Origin: JASSUD01 sp031963005
GTDB lineage: Bacteria; Pseudomonadota; Gammaproteobacteria; Burkholderiales; Burkholderiaceae
NCBI GenBank assembly: GCA_031963005.1
Contig: JASSUL010000010.1
Coordinates: 1-64,000 of the forward strand
DNA: 64,000 bases
Reading direction: 5' to 3'
Below are positions 44,250 to 53,619 of this stretch, in pieces (positions within the stretch are counted from its first letter, which is position 1; each line of letters opens with the position of its first letter). A model generated the notes under the pieces. That model was not told the origin of the DNA. It saw nothing but the letters and a program-made list of their open reading frames with translations, and ran no database searches. Position numbers and translations under genes: made by a program.

Positions 44250-44447
44250 TTAAGCGTAAGGCATCATTGCTCGTACAGAAGCGGTATCTGCCTTGTTTAC
44301 TGCAACAGTACCCCGTAACTGGCGTTTGTTTTTCGTATTTCTTTTGGTGAGGATGTGGCGTTTAAAAGCTTGACCACGTTTAATAGTGCCGCCTGGGCGC
44401 ACAACAAAGCGCTTAGCAGCGCTTTTTTTGGTTTTCATCTTGGGCAT
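44250..44447 (-). CDS. rpmI: 50S ribosomal protein L35
   Basis: A 65-residue, very basic 50S protein: MPKMKTKKSAAKRFVVRPGG then KRGQAFKRHILTKRNTKNKR, typical of L35 over its full length. It lies between infC and rplT in the conserved order. Confidence 0.96.
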   Translation of the reverse strand: MPKMKTKKSAAKRFVVRPGGTIKRGQAFKRHILTKRNTKNKRQLRGTVAVNKADTASVRAMMPYA

Positions 44448-44777
44448 GAGAGCATCCAGAATATCAAAGGGAAACGGAGAGAGGCGGCAAAGTCCTCAGA
44501 ACCTATCGGTAATGCTTTTAGGCAGGTCTGCCTGTCCAAATCTAAATAGGTTCTTACAGCGGTTGATGGCATGTCTACCATGATTCAAAAATTCCTATTT
44601 GGGGAAACCCCACATCGAATGGTAAACACGCTCCTAACACAAACAAAAAAATAACACCGAGTAGCGCATCATAGCGTAACCTGGTGCAGAGGGCATAGTA
44701 TGCCAAAAGATATAAAGGAACACAAAGAGAGAAGGTTCCATTTTACAGCGGCACTCATTGAGTGCGCGCTGACCGTA

Positions 44778-45302
44778 CTACTTCTTCTTTTTCGGCGCTA
44801 AGACCATAATCATTTGCCGCATTTCTATTTTCGGCATCTGTTCGACTACAGCAATATCATCTAAATCGGTTCTTAGGCGCTCTAGCATTCGTGCACCGAG
44901 GGACTGATGAGCTATTTCCCTGCCTCGGAAACGCAAGCTGATCTTGGTCTTATCGCCTTCTTCGAGAAAGCGTTTGACATTCGAAAGCTTGACTTGGTAA
45001 TCCCCCTCGCCAGTGCTTGGGCGGAACTTGACCTCTTTGAGGTGCACGATTTTTTGCTTGAGTTTGGCTTCGTGGGCTTTCTTAGCTTCTTGGTACTTAA
45101 ATTTCCCAAAATCCATAAGCTTGCATACAGGCGGTTGCGCTTGTGGAGCAATCATCACTAAATCCACTTCTGCTTGCTCTGCTAAGCCTAATGCCTCTGC
45201 CAACTTGACAATGCCCAGCAAACCTCCCTGAGTATCGACAAGGCGCACTTCTGGCGCAGTAATTTCGCCGTTAATGCGATGAGATAACTTATCGGTAGCG
45301 AT
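44778..45302 (-). CDS. infC: Translation initiation factor IF-3 (AUC start)
   Basis: The factor that keeps ribosomal subunits apart and proofreads start-codon choice. The 174-residue protein reads IATDKLSHRINGEITAPEVR then LVDTQGGLLGIVKLAEALGL, and ends VLAPKKKK. No ATG, GTG or TTG precedes this conserved N-terminus. The frame begins with ATC at 45302, preceded at good spacing by AAGGGAAAAT. In many bacteria infC uses AUU or another rare start so that IF-3 represses its own synthesis; the ATC here fits that autoregulation. A later frame start near 45248 would delete the conserved first 18 residues. Gene order thrS-infC-rpmI-rplT is conserved. Confidence 0.95.
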   Translation of the reverse strand: MATDKLSHRINGEITAPEVRLVDTQGGLLGIVKLAEALGLAEQAEVDLVMIAPQAQPPVCKLMDFGKFKYQEAKKAHEAKLKQKIVHLKEVKFRPSTGEGDYQVKLSNVKRFLEEGDKTKISLRFRGREIAHQSLGARMLERLRTDLDDIAVVEQMPKIEMRQMIMVLAPKKKK

Positions 45303-45499
45303 GTTATTTTCCCTTAATACAAAAAATGAAAGTAACCGTTGCAGCGATTATAAAACCGCTTGCTTTTTCAAAGGACATCAAAAACCGTGCGCTATAGAGG
45401 TTAAAGAGTGCATATCCATGCTGCCTTTGAAGCGCCACTTATCAAAATGGGTTAAAAAGTAATACGTTTCACAAAAAGAAACATTCCCCCGTACCTCTG

Positions 45500-47407
45500 C
45501 TATTGCAGCGTGTCTACGGCGCTACGCAGTTGCGTGAGCAAGGCTGAAATAGGCATGACCCCTAGATCAATGCCACCGCGCGCGCGTACAGATACGGTTT
45601 TATTCTGGCGCTCTTGCTCACCGACCACGAGAAGGTAAGGAATCTTCCTCATCGTTTGGGCACGTATTTTATAGTTAATTTTTTCGTTGCGCAAATCCAC
45701 TTGCGTACGAATACGCTCCACGGTTAATTCTTTAAGCACTTCTTGAGCATAATCATTCTGTTTTTCAGAAATAGGAAGGATGGCGACTTGCACGGGAGAG
45801 AGCCAGGTCGGCATGGCGCCTGCGTGATGCTCGATCAAAATGCCGATAAAGCGTTCCATCGACCCCAGGATGGCGCGATGCAACATCACAGGGCGGTGAT
45901 GCTGGTTATCCTGCCCCATATATTGCGCTTGTAAGCGCTCTGGCAATACAAAATCCAACTGTAAGGTTCCGCATTGCCAAGAGCGGCCGATGGCGTCTTT
46001 AATATGGTATTCAATTTTGGGACCATAAAACGCGCCTTCTCCAGGGAGCTCTTGCCACTGTACATTACAGGCAGAGAGCGCTTCACGCAGACCGGCTTCC
46101 GCTTTATCCCAATTTTCGTCTGAACCTGCACGCTGCGTAGGTCGAAGTGCGAGCTTGATATCAATGTGCTCAAATCCAAAATCTTGGTACACCTGCATCG
46201 CCAAAGTATGAAAGGCGATCGCTTCGGAGATAAATTGCGCTGGCGTGCAGAAAATATGGGCATCATCTTGAACAAAGCCCCGCACGCGCATCAGGCCGTG
46301 GAGTGCTCCTGAGGGCTCTTTGCGGTGGCAGGAGCCAAACTCAGCCAGGCGCATGGGTAAATCGCGGTACGAGTGTATGCCTTGATTAAAGACTTGCACA
46401 TGTCCTGGGCAATTCATGGGCTTGATCGCATAGTCCCGTTTTTCAGAGTCGGTGGTGAACATATGCTCTTGGAAATTTTCCCAATGTCCAGAGCGTTCCC
46501 ACAGTTGGCGATCTAATATCAAAGGGGTGCGGATTTCGCTATAACCGCCGATGCGTAGGCGTTCACGTAAATAGGTTTCAATTTGATGCCAAAGCGTCCA
46601 TCCTTCAGGATGCCAAAACACCATGCCAGGAGCTTCATCCTGTAAATGAAATAATCCCAATTGCTTGCCGAGTTTACGGTGATCGCGTTTTTCTGCTTCT
46701 TCAATGCGGTGAATATAACGCGCTAAATCTTCATTATTGGCCCAAGCGGTTCCGTAAATGCGCTGTAGCTGCGCATTACGCGAATCTCCACGCCAGTAGG
46801 CTCCAGCCACTTTGAGGAGTTTGAAAGCCTTTAGTTTGCCGGTATGGGGAACATGGGGTCCGCGGCATAAATCGGTAAAGCCGCCATGGGAATACAATGT
46901 AATCGCGTCTGCCGTAGGAATGGCTTCAATGAGCTCGGCTTTATAGTGTTCACCGGCTTGTTTGAAAAAAGCCACCGCTTCGTCTCGCGTGACAACGCGC
47001 CGTGTTACCGGCTCATTGAGGCGCACTAAGGCCTTCATTTGCTTTTCAATCGCTTCGAGGTCTTCGGGCGTAAACGGACGTGTATAAGCAAAGTCGTAAT
47101 AAAACCCATCCTCAATAACTGGGCCAATCGTCACTTGCGCGTCGGGGTACAAGGTTTTGACCGCATACGCTAAGAGATGTGCGGCAGAGTGGCGCAGGAT
47201 CTCTAATCCTTCAGGGTCTTTATCGGTAATGATCGCCAGCGTTGCATCGTGGTCTATCCGTGCAGAGGTATCGACCAAAACGCCATTTAATTTGCCGCCA
47301 AGCGCCGCTTTGGCAAGGCCGGGGCCGATATTCGCAGCGACTTCTTCAACGGTGACGGGATGATCAAAAGTGCGCAGGGATCCATCAGGCAGACGTACTG
47401 AAATCAT
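45500..47407 (-). CDS. thrS: Threonine-tRNA ligase
   Basis: A class II synthetase that charges and edits tRNA-Thr. From Met 47407 (preceded by AAGAGAA) it has 635 residues: TGS domain (ISVRLPDGSLRTFDHPVTVE), editing domain with the zinc-like HSAAHLLAYAVKTLYPDAQV and later histidine/cysteine motif, and catalytic core with motif 2 RLAEFGSCHRKEPSGALHGL and RVRGFVQDDAHIFC. Motif 3 GSMERFIGILIEHHAG and the C-terminal anticodon-binding domain (VAILPISEKQNDYAQEVLKE) complete it. The 18 upstream in-frame codons are not conserved. It is the first gene of the infC cluster and follows tRNA-Val. Confidence 0.97.
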   Translation of the reverse strand: MISVRLPDGSLRTFDHPVTVEEVAANIGPGLAKAALGGKLNGVLVDTSARIDHDATLAIITDKDPEGLEILRHSAAHLLAYAVKTLYPDAQVTIGPVIEDGFYYDFAYTRPFTPEDLEAIEKQMKALVRLNEPVTRRVVTRDEAVAFFKQAGEHYKAELIEAIPTADAITLYSHGGFTDLCRGPHVPHTGKLKAFKLLKVAGAYWRGDSRNAQLQRIYGTAWANNEDLARYIHRIEEAEKRDHRKLGKQLGLFHLQDEAPGMVFWHPEGWTLWHQIETYLRERLRIGGYSEIRTPLILDRQLWERSGHWENFQEHMFTTDSEKRDYAIKPMNCPGHVQVFNQGIHSYRDLPMRLAEFGSCHRKEPSGALHGLMRVRGFVQDDAHIFCTPAQFISEAIAFHTLAMQVYQDFGFEHIDIKLALRPTQRAGSDENWDKAEAGLREALSACNVQWQELPGEGAFYGPKIEYHIKDAIGRSWQCGTLQLDFVLPERLQAQYMGQDNQHHRPVMLHRAILGSMERFIGILIEHHAGAMPTWLSPVQVAILPISEKQNDYAQEVLKELTVERIRTQVDLRNEKINYKIRAQTMRKIPYLLVVGEQERQNKTVSVRARGGIDLGVMPISALLTQLRSAVDTLQ

Positions 47408-47685
47408 GGGTATTCTCTTGCGTAGTGCGCCTGGGTAGGCGAAGGGAATTAGCCAATGCAAGCGCTAGGCTAGTTCACGAAAGGCGGGCTCAGAAAAGAA
47501 AAACGTTGGTAAGCAATAGAAAAATCCACAACACCATAAAAAAATGCGGCCCAGCTTCTTTGCCAAAGGCCGCATTTCTAACGCCGTATTTCTAACTTCT
47601 AACGCTTTTATACCGTGGAGTTTTGTGTTTTTCTAAAAACAAAAAATAACAGGCTAGCTACCGAAGCAAAATAAATGCAATGCAT

Positions 47686-47762
47686 TGGTAGGCTCGATTG
47701 GACTCGAACCAACGACCCCCACCATGTCAAGGTGGTGCTCTAACCAGCTGAGCTACGAGCCT
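47686..47762 (-). tRNA. tRNA-Val (anticodon GAC)
   Basis: A 77-nt cloverleaf on the minus strand with acceptor AGGCTCG/CGAGCCT, discriminator A and encoded CCA. The anticodon stem CCACC/GGTGG holds loop TTGACAT, giving GAC. A tRNA-Val immediately upstream of thrS is the arrangement I recall for Burkholderia. Confidence 0.96.
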
Positions 47763-47860
47763 AAAGGGCAAGTATTGTAAAACGATTTTTATAGAAAAGC
47801 GACCTTTATTTCGTCGAGGTATATCAAAAAAACCTTAGGAAGCATGAAATGGCCACAAGA

Positions 47861-48030
47861 CCGAGCTATTCTGGTGGAGTATTCCTCTCAAAGTTGTGCA
47901 TAAGGAGGGATTGTGCCTGGTCATCGACCAAGTGCTTATAGCAGAAATTACAGAGGTATTTGCCATAGCATGGAACGATACACTCCTCCAATTGCGCATG
48001 CTTGCAGAAGCGTCTGTTGTGCGCGCTATG
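47861..48030. repeat. 170-bp dispersed repeat, copy A
   Basis: From AGCTATTCTGGTGGAG to GAAGCGTCTGTTGTGCGCGC this stretch matches 55611-55822 almost base for base over its second half (AGAAATTACAGAGGTATTTG, CATAGCATGGAACGATACAC). On the minus strand both copies can encode HAQLEECIVPCYGKYLCNFC, but I recognise no protein family. This copy overlaps the region just past the ankyrin gene stop. Confidence 0.8.
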
Positions 48031-48052
48031 AGTCTGCAAAGCGCTCCCCCTG

Positions 48053-50836
48053 TCAGTCAAGAGTGGACTTTGAAAATAGAGAAAATACCTTCGAAAAAAA
48101 GAAAGATAGTCCGTACGAAAGGGCCGAAAAAAAGCCCTTCACTGAGAGCAAGAAATAGCCATCAATATGGCCCCGTATGCGGTTCAAGATATAGTTGAAG
48201 TTCAGAGTGGGGATGATGCTAGGGTGCATAATATGAATGGAGACCGCCTCTTTTTTGTTTTGTAATACGCGAAAGGTTTGGGGGTCTTGGAATCTTAATG
48301 CCACATAATAGGCCCAAGGTGTGAGCGTGATCCGTGCGTCTTTGCTGATCAAAAAGTTAATGAGAAGAGGGCGTTTTTGTTGTACAGCTCTATATAAAGG
48401 CGTATGCCCTTCGTTATCTAATTCACGAATGCAAGTAGGATCTTGATTAAAAGCCCATTGCGCTAACCAGAGCCCTTCTTGCTCAGAGGACGCATAACAG
48501 GCTGCATGTAAGAGGGACATGCCCGTGGGGGTGCAGTCCTGATCGAAGGGGGTTTTATGCGCTTGCCCCGCTTGTAAGAGATAGCACGCCGTATTGAGCA
48601 AATTGATGCCTTTGTCTCGAAGGGCTTTGGAGGCATGGGGTGCAAAAAGAGAGGCGGTTATAGCCGATACGGCGACTTCTGCAGCGGTTTTTCCTAGATA
48701 GGAATTTCTGTTATCCCGCCCTATGCTATCGAGCAGCACACCTTGGTTCATCAGCAGCTGGACTATCTCCAGGCATCCGGTTTCCGCCGCGATATGCGGA
48801 ATATCTAAAGGCAGCGAATGAATACCTGCTTCACGCAACAAATAATGCGTAATGGGAAAGTCTGCGTTTTTAACTGCCTGTTCTAATGCTTTTTCGGTAT
48901 GTAAAGGCGTGATATCGTGCTTGCGCATAAATTCCAATACCGACTGTACCCGCGCGACCTCTTTCAGTTTGACCGCCTCGATCAGTAAATCGGGGATATC
49001 CCGTTGTACAGGCATCCATCGCAAGCAGGCGAGCATATGCGCAGGGTTCGCGCGTATCCAGTCTACAAAGGCGTTCTGAGCGCGCTCGCTAGCCTCGATA
49101 TCATCAGGATATAAATGGCCTTTTTGCACAATACCGGCGCGTTGCAGATGGGCCATCGTAATCGGTGCATGCGATCCGGCGAGCTTCATCAGCCGCAAAA
49201 CATTGAATCCCTCAAAGATCTGCTTGAGCGTTCGCTGTCCATACTTGCCTGCATCGTCTATTAATGCTTGAAATTCTTCCCATGTAGAGACCCACTCTGG
49301 ATGGAGCCAATCAAAATTGTACCGAGAGATGAAGCCCGTATTCCCTGTTCTTTGCAATACCACCTGCGCCTCGAGGTCGCCTAACTGATGGGCTGGCTCC
49401 ATGACGGTCTCTTTCTTCGCCCTCTTATTTGAAATTGCATTTCCCTGAAGAGGTACGGTGGCATCGGCCCCGTTTTCAAGGAGCAATTCCATCATAAGGT
49501 AATGCTTTTCTAGGAAGGCAAGATGTAAAGGAGTAAATGCGTTTCTATCTTGTATAGGGGTATGGATACAACCAGGATCCTGTTCAATCACTAATCGAGC
49601 GACCCTGAGTCCCAGATCGATATCTTCTGCATAACATGCTGCATGTAGCAGGGTCATATATTTAGGCTTATATTGGGTATTGAAGGGAACGCCTTTGTCT
49701 ATTAAATAGAGGGCGATATGGAGTCGGTCCATTTCATTTTTCCGGAACTCTGCTGAAGAGCTGACAAAATTCCATAATATAAGCCGGGATATAGCTATGT
49801 CTGCAGCGGTTTTTCCATAATCTTGAGAGTTAAGGCGGTCAGATCCTATGTGATTAAGCAGGACGCCATTTTCTACCAGCCACTCAATATTTTCGAAGGA
49901 TGGATTGATTATTACCGCTTGGTGCAGAATATCTTCTGGCAACCAGCGAACACGCGCCTTTACTTCTTCACTCACTAAATAATCTGCAATGGGAATATAG
50001 GCTTTTATAATCGCATCTCTTAACGCCCGTTCTGCATTGAAATCCGTTATATGATGCTCTTTGATAAAGGCGAATACCGTTTTTACGATAACCAAATTGC
50101 CATGGTTTGCGGCTTCGACCAGTAAATCGGGAGCAAAATTTCGTGCAGGCGCCCATCGTAGACACACTAAAATACATGCAGGGTTAGCTTGGATCCATCT
50201 TAAAAAATTCTGCGGAGCAATTTCTCTCGTACTCTCATGTGGAGGATATTTCCATATATCTGTATAAATACCTGTCTGCTGCAGATCTGCAATAGTCATC
50301 TTCGCTAAAGCATTTGGATTTTCTTTAATACGCTTGAGCAAATGAAATCCCGAAAAAATCTGCTCAAATGTTTTTTGTCCATAGGTGCGGGCATCCTCTA
50401 CTAAGGTTTTAAATTCAGAAAGCGTAGACACGATCTCTGGATAGAGCCAATCGAATTGTTGATATAAGGCCAGCCAGTTTTCCCTCACTAATTGCCCATT
50501 AACTTGTGTCACGCGTACTATTTCATGGGGTTTTAAATTCAATAAAGTGCGATAAAAAAGTTGCTCGATTATTTCTGGCGGCATCTCCAGATGCTTGTGG
50601 GGAAGATCGATTCCTGAGAGCCTGTGTTTTTCTGATAAGCGTTTTTCTTCTGCTAGACGCTCTTCTCCTGATAATCCATTCAGTGCCAAAAAAAGGGCAA
50701 AGCGTTTAAAGTCCTCCTCCTTTTTTAATGCTTTTGCAAAAATCTTTTCGATAGATGGAGTCGGTGTGAGTGCTGTATGGGGTGACGTAAGAGATAGGGC
50801 GCAAGAGGGTGACAGGATCGCGTTTATAGTACTCAT
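48053..50836 (-). CDS. F-box and ankyrin-repeat protein with internal duplication
   Basis: A 927-residue protein. Residues about 84-120 (LEMPPEIIEQLFYRTLLNLK then PHEIVRVTQVNGQLVRENW) look like an F-box. Two homologous halves follow, each of about 370 residues. They start EIVSTLSEFKTLVEDARTYG and EWVSTWEEFQALIDDAGKYG, share the landmarks NFLRWIQANPACILVCLRW / AFVDWIRANPAHMLACLRW, and end in ankyrin repeats (AFTPLHLAFLEKHYLMMELL / GHTPLYRAVQQKRPLLINFL). The last 30 residues are hydrophobic and aromatic and could dock on a membrane. F-box plus ankyrin is the layout of Legionella AnkB, which recruits host SCF ubiquitin ligase. That function here is inference. AT content is only mildly above the core genes. 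Confidence 0.8.
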   Translation of the reverse strand: MSTINAILSPSCALSLTSPHTALTPTPSIEKIFAKALKKEEDFKRFALFLALNGLSGEERLAEEKRLSEKHRLSGIDLPHKHLEMPPEIIEQLFYRTLLNLKPHEIVRVTQVNGQLVRENWLALYQQFDWLYPEIVSTLSEFKTLVEDARTYGQKTFEQIFSGFHLLKRIKENPNALAKMTIADLQQTGIYTDIWKYPPHESTREIAPQNFLRWIQANPACILVCLRWAPARNFAPDLLVEAANHGNLVIVKTVFAFIKEHHITDFNAERALRDAIIKAYIPIADYLVSEEVKARVRWLPEDILHQAVIINPSFENIEWLVENGVLLNHIGSDRLNSQDYGKTAADIAISRLILWNFVSSSAEFRKNEMDRLHIALYLIDKGVPFNTQYKPKYMTLLHAACYAEDIDLGLRVARLVIEQDPGCIHTPIQDRNAFTPLHLAFLEKHYLMMELLLENGADATVPLQGNAISNKRAKKETVMEPAHQLGDLEAQVVLQRTGNTGFISRYNFDWLHPEWVSTWEEFQALIDDAGKYGQRTLKQIFEGFNVLRLMKLAGSHAPITMAHLQRAGIVQKGHLYPDDIEASERAQNAFVDWIRANPAHMLACLRWMPVQRDIPDLLIEAVKLKEVARVQSVLEFMRKHDITPLHTEKALEQAVKNADFPITHYLLREAGIHSLPLDIPHIAAETGCLEIVQLLMNQGVLLDSIGRDNRNSYLGKTAAEVAVSAITASLFAPHASKALRDKGINLLNTACYLLQAGQAHKTPFDQDCTPTGMSLLHAACYASSEQEGLWLAQWAFNQDPTCIRELDNEGHTPLYRAVQQKRPLLINFLISKDARITLTPWAYYVALRFQDPQTFRVLQNKKEAVSIHIMHPSIIPTLNFNYILNRIRGHIDGYFLLSVKGFFSALSYGLSFFFSKVFSLFSKSTLD

Positions 50837-51379
50837 AATACATATGCCCTATTAATGGAAACCGGGATGACCCATGTCGTATTGGAGAACAGGTCCTGAC
50901 CGGATGCCTAGAGGGATTTTTTAGATTTACTTTCCATAAAGGGTGCATCACCCTTTATGGAATGGCTTTACCTCTTTATGCATAAAGTATGGTGTTACTG
51001 TGTGCAATAGTATGCACAGTGGGAATAGATCATTGAGCGTATAAGGAGTAAAGACCGGTATGCAGTGTATGCAGAGAGGAGAAAAGAAAGTCTCTATTTT
51101 GCAAATATAGCGAAGAGAAATTTATGGATCCAATCACTATTGGCGCAGGCATAACCATAGGCGTAACAGTACCAAAGGGGGAGGAGGATTAGAAGGGTAA
51201 GATTCAGCAACGTACGTTGGTCTTCCCAGGCTGCCGCTACCTTTCGCCGCAACGCTTGTTAAACAGCGTGCTCTCAATTAAGTAGATAAATCTATATGAA
51301 AAATAATAAACCTTATTTTTTGCACTTTAGATTGCATATATCTTCTATCCGTCGATTTTTTTAAATTTCAGAGTTTGCT
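50837..51379. other. Intergenic region between ankyrin and coiled-coil genes
   Basis: 543 bases with promoters for both divergent genes. It contains a short inverted pair, CCTTTATGGAAT near 50960 with ATTCCATAAAGGG-like sequence at 50930-50942. A 22-codon frame at 51124 (MDPITIGAGITIGVTVPKGE) is seen, but I cannot support it as a gene. Confidence 0.45.
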
Positions 51380-52495
51380 ATGCCAATCAGTCAATATTAT
51401 GTACCCAAAAATCCTAGTCCTTTGAGATATTATATTGTTGCAACTAACGTCCTTATGAACACAAATGAAAGTCAAAAAAATAGAATAGAAAAAGAAGTGT
51501 TATCAGACTCCTATGTACCTACTACAGAAAGTCAAACGAAGCATGCAGAAGAGAGCATATCTTATATAAATAAAAACAATTTGTTACAAGCAAAAATAAA
51601 AGAGCTTGAAGCAGCTTTAGAGCAACGAAAAATAGAGAATGTAAAATTTGAAGAAAAGAAAAGTGCTGCTCTAAGTAAAGAAATAGAAACATTAAAGGAT
51701 AGTTATGAAACAAAAATAATAGCGCTTGCCAATCAGTTACATAAACAAAAATATAATTTAGAAAAAACTCTTCATCTAGAACAAAAACGGGCGCACATAA
51801 GAAATTTATTCAATAGTGCACTAAGTATAGAAGAAAGGTTAAAAATAGAAAAATCTGAAAAAGAAGAGCTACAAACAGTTGTGCAAAGTCTTTCGGCTAA
51901 ATTAGAAGAAAAAAGTATGCTAGAAATAGAATTTGAAGAGTTGTTAGAGCAAGCACGTTATACGTTTGATCTCAAAAAAAATTTAGAAAACAAAGTCGCT
52001 TCTCTGATAGAGGACGATAAAATTCGCCAAGCAAAACTCGAAGAGTTAGAAGTTAATAATCTTGCTGTTTTGGTAGAAAAAAATCAGCAGAATTCTGAAA
52101 TAAAAAAATTAAAAGAGGCTTTAAGAGAATCCGAAAAACAATTAGGCTATATAACTAATTGTAATAATATATTGCAAGAAAAAATAGTTGAATTAGAAAA
52201 AAAAGAATATACTAATGTACAACAAGTTTTTTTAATTGTAGATGCAGCGCATAATATTTCAACGCTGAATTCTGAAAGTAAAAAATCATCTGGCCTATCT
52301 AAGGAAGTGGAAAAGCAGTTAGGTGATGTGATTAATGCTAATCAACAAGGTTCTCTAACCACAAACCTTGTTGGAAAAATAAAAGATGAAAAACCTGTAG
52401 AGCCTCATAATTTAACTCAAAATGAGGCACTGAAAATATTTTTCAAAAATCTGGAGCAACGAGCAAAAACTATTAACCAACAAAATAATTTATAA
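51380..52495 (+). CDS. Coiled-coil protein of unknown function
   Basis: A 371-residue, Lys/Glu-rich, strongly AT-rich gene. Residues about 60-285 are nearly continuous heptads (LLQAKIKELEAALEQRKIEN, KIRQAKLEELEVNNLAVLVE, LQEKIVELEKKEY) and should form a long coiled coil. The first 55 residues are Ser/Thr/Asn-rich without a signal peptide. The last 85 residues are less regular. No membrane segment, catalytic motif or family is recognised. Long coiled-coil proteins are common among secreted effectors of intracellular bacteria, but structural roles are equally possible. It lies alone next to IS debris and upstream of the repeat protein at 53620. Confidence 0.6.
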   Translation: MPISQYYVPKNPSPLRYYIVATNVLMNTNESQKNRIEKEVLSDSYVPTTESQTKHAEESISYINKNNLLQAKIKELEAALEQRKIENVKFEEKKSAALSKEIETLKDSYETKIIALANQLHKQKYNLEKTLHLEQKRAHIRNLFNSALSIEERLKIEKSEKEELQTVVQSLSAKLEEKSMLEIEFEELLEQARYTFDLKKNLENKVASLIEDDKIRQAKLEELEVNNLAVLVEKNQQNSEIKKLKEALRESEKQLGYITNCNNILQEKIVELEKKEYTNVQQVFLIVDAAHNISTLNSESKKSSGLSKEVEKQLGDVINANQQGSLTTNLVGKIKDEKPVEPHNLTQNEALKIFFKNLEQRAKTINQQNNL

Positions 52496-52524
52496 AAAAA
52501 TGTAAAAATTAACAAGGAAATTAA

Positions 52525-52770
52525 GGAAGCTCTGCATAACCCCACTACAATATTGATTTTAAATAAGTCAGCAAATACCTCGCTCCCACTATGAAACAAC
52601 AAAGCCTAGGGTCAACAGGATTACGAACGTAAGTCCCAAGAAGACACGTAAACAGCAATTTCTAGAGGAAATGGAGCACGTCGTGTCGTGGTCTGCCAGA
52701 AGCATTGATCGAACCGTATGCCCCTAAAGCTGGTCGCCAAGGAGGGTGCCATGGGTATGCCATAGGGACT
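52525..52770 (+). pseudogene. IS5-family transposase remnant
   Basis: After an IS-end-like string (GCTCTGCATAACCCCACTAC) an ATG at 52591 starts MKQQSLGSTG. Frame changes then give KSKKTRKQQFLEEMEHVVSW and LIEPYAPKAGRQGG, which is the N-terminus of IS5-type DDE transposases. At least two frameshifts are present and the catalytic domain is missing. Confidence 0.75.
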
Positions 52771-52808
52771 AAGCTACCTGAGTCTTATATGCGCTTATGT
52801 ATCGCGAA

Positions 52809-52934
52809 ATGAGTAGCCTGATTATTGAGCTTTTGCGATCTCAATCTTTATCGGCATTTTTAGCCAGTTGGTCCTCGATACAGGAATGGCTGCCAGAGAT
52901 CGCTGATCTTCCAGCTGAAGCGGTGGAGTTTTAA
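52809..52934 (+). pseudogene. VapB-type antitoxin C-terminal fragment
   Basis: A 41-codon frame ending SIQEWLPEIADLPAEAVEF, like the tail of VapB antitoxins that precede PIN toxins. Its stop overlaps the next ATG (TAATG), as in coupled vapBC operons. The DNA-binding N-terminus is missing, cut off by the IS5 remnant. Confidence 0.5.
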
Positions 52935-53014
52935 TGACACTGTATTTATGCGATACCCATATTTTTTCTGACATTAATCAAAAGAATGGATATTGGATAA
53001 AGATTAAAGCTTAG
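52934..53014 (+). pseudogene. VapC-type toxin N-terminal fragment
   Basis: MTLYLCDTHIFSDINQKN matches the start of PIN toxins (usually YLLDTNIxSE...), with the first catalytic Asp kept and the following Asn changed to His. It stops after 26 residues. Together with the preceding fragment it is a dead vapBC pair distinct from the intact one at 37850-38415. Confidence 0.55.
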
Positions 53015-53619
53015 CGCGTCGATCCCATACTGGTGATTCCTCATGGATCTGCCACTAAGCGTTTGAGACGACTGTTCTCTGCTTCCAATTTCTCACTTCC
53101 TAGACTTCCATCCCGCTAAATTTACTCCGCCAGGTATAAGATGTCGTATCTGAAATTCCATGTTTACGACATAACTCCAATACCGGCATCCTGCACTGGC
53201 CTTCTTTTAGTATTGAAATAATTTGACTTTCTGTAAATCGCAATTTACGCATGACGGGGCTCCTTGAGCCCTTTATACTCAATTATCAGTGCGAGCATTT
53301 ATAGTGAAAAGGTCAAAGGCGCTAGAGACAAGCTGAAAATAACCTGACGCAAAAAAAGAAAAATCTGAGCAGAAAATCAAAAATAGGATATAAAGCTTAT
53401 CTTTGGATAAATAGATAAAATGACAAGTTAAGCAAAGATGCGATAAATCTCGCGCTACTAGCAAGTAGTCGTTGATTTGTGGTTTTTTACTCGAGTAAGC
53501 GCCTATGACTATTGCATAAATAGATCGCTTCGTTTTATTGCAAAAACATTCGCTGCCATCCAATTTTTTAACTATGCATCGCTTAATTTTAAGCAGCGCA
53601 CAAACATAAATAGCATAGT
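53015..53619. other. Spacer with IS3 remnant and AT-rich promoter region
   Basis: Apart from the IS3 fragment, 53283-53619 holds no gene I can support. It is the upstream region of the repeat protein at 53620, which lacks an obvious ribosome site. Confidence 0.4.
53041..53252 (-). pseudogene. IS3-family OrfA transposase remnant
   Basis: From ATG 53252 the frame reads MRKLRFTESQIISILKEGQC and LELCRKHGISDTTSYTWRSK, the helix-turn-helix of IS3-type OrfA, then FSGMEV and a stop. One frame over it continues KLEAENSRLKRLVADP, the leucine-zipper part of the same protein. A frameshift has therefore split orfA, and orfB is absent. Confidence 0.85.

Noticed and set aside
47866..48060. Cys-rich peptide (HAQLEECIVPCYGKYLCNFC) as a zinc-finger gene
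   Set aside because: Present only inside the dispersed repeat, no start context, and the second copy reads on from an unrelated gene.
51124..51192. 22-residue hydrophobic mini-frame (MDPITIGAGITIGVTV)
   Set aside because: Too short and isolated; cannot distinguish a peptide gene from chance.
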